A stretch of DNA of 5,592 nucleotides from Syntrophaceae bacterium (GTDB lineage Bacteria; Desulfobacterota; Desulfomonilia; Desulfomonilales; Desulfomonilaceae), in NCBI GenBank assembly GCA_014874425.1, contig JACWAG010000509.1, positions 1 through 5,592 on the forward strand, read 5' to 3'. This document shows positions 5,531 through 5,592 of this stretch, piece after piece; the stretch's first letter is position 1, and every line of letters begins with the position of its first letter. The notes under the pieces are model-generated. The model worked only from the letters and a program-made list of their open reading frames with translations, ran no database searches and was not told the origin of the DNA. A program made the translations under genes and the position numbers.

Positions 5531-5592
5531 ATGGTTGATGAGAGGCGAGTGATGTCAGAAGTCGTGGGCTCTACTCCAGTCGCCCCACGGGC
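5531..5592 (+). CDS. Start of an unidentified gene, runs off right edge
   Basis: A strong Shine-Dalgarno AAGGAGG at 5517-5523 lies 7 nt before the ATG at 5531, and the frame is open to the window end (20 complete codons, beginning MVDERRVMSEVVG). This is too little to name a family. The start is polar and then proline/alanine-rich (TPVAPR) with no signal-peptide look, so a cytoplasmic protein is more likely. It is divergent from the minus-strand genes. Confidence 0.65.
   Translation, partial: MVDERRVMSEVVGSTPVAPR

Noticed and set aside
1..5592. A novel defence system, CRISPR array, mobile element or RNA gene
   Set aside because: I saw no repeat-spacer pattern, transposase or integrase motif, terminal repeats, or tRNA-like cloverleaf on either strand.

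Overview
This 5.6 kb window is bacterial chromosome: short intergenic gaps, clear Shine-Dalgarno sequences and no introns. The gene content is a zinc alcohol dehydrogenase, a YhdH/AcuI-type enoyl reductase, a soluble fumarate-reductase/L-aspartate-oxidase type flavoprotein, a YdhR-like protein, a GNAT acetyltransferase and a cysteine-hydrolase remnant. It would suit an anaerobic or facultative bacterium with moderate GC, perhaps a member of the Desulfobacterota. That placement is a weak impression from protein flavour, since nothing in the window is diagnostic of taxonomy.

Layout, left to right. Positions 1-405 (minus) hold the N-terminal 135 codons of a zinc-dependent medium-chain dehydrogenase that runs off the left edge. 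A divergent intergenic region of about 350 bp (406-761) carries several inverted repeats and a 12-bp direct repeat. Two plus-strand genes follow: an unrecognised 69-residue ORF (762-971) and, 11 bp later, a YdhR-like ferredoxin-fold protein (983-1300). On the minus strand come a GNAT acetyltransferase with a TTG start (1359-1781), a complete YhdH/AcuI-type oxidoreductase (1915-2916) and a 529-residue FAD flavoprotein (3053-4642). Upstream of the flavoprotein lies a decayed isochorismatase-superfamily cysteine hydrolase (4706-5084). It has lost its middle and its C-terminus, and what remains sits in two reading frames. An AT-rich stretch (about 5100-5460) contains a plausible 55-codon minus-strand gene (5206-5373). 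At the right edge, a plus-strand gene with a strong Shine-Dalgarno begins at 5531 and leaves the window, preceded by two closely spaced inverted repeats.

How the genes may work together. All genes from 5373 down to 1359 point the same way. The flavoprotein and the YhdH/AcuI-like enzyme are both of types that reduce or oxidise activated C=C bonds in small carboxylates or acyl-CoAs, so they could form a small redox module. Gaps of about 130-140 bp between the minus genes mean a tight operon is not demonstrated. I found no CRISPR array, tRNA, rRNA, insertion sequence or recognisable defence system. The most informative observations are the hydrolase remnant, the small AT-rich ORF missed by a 60-codon cutoff, and the repeat-bearing leader between the two divergent left-hand units.
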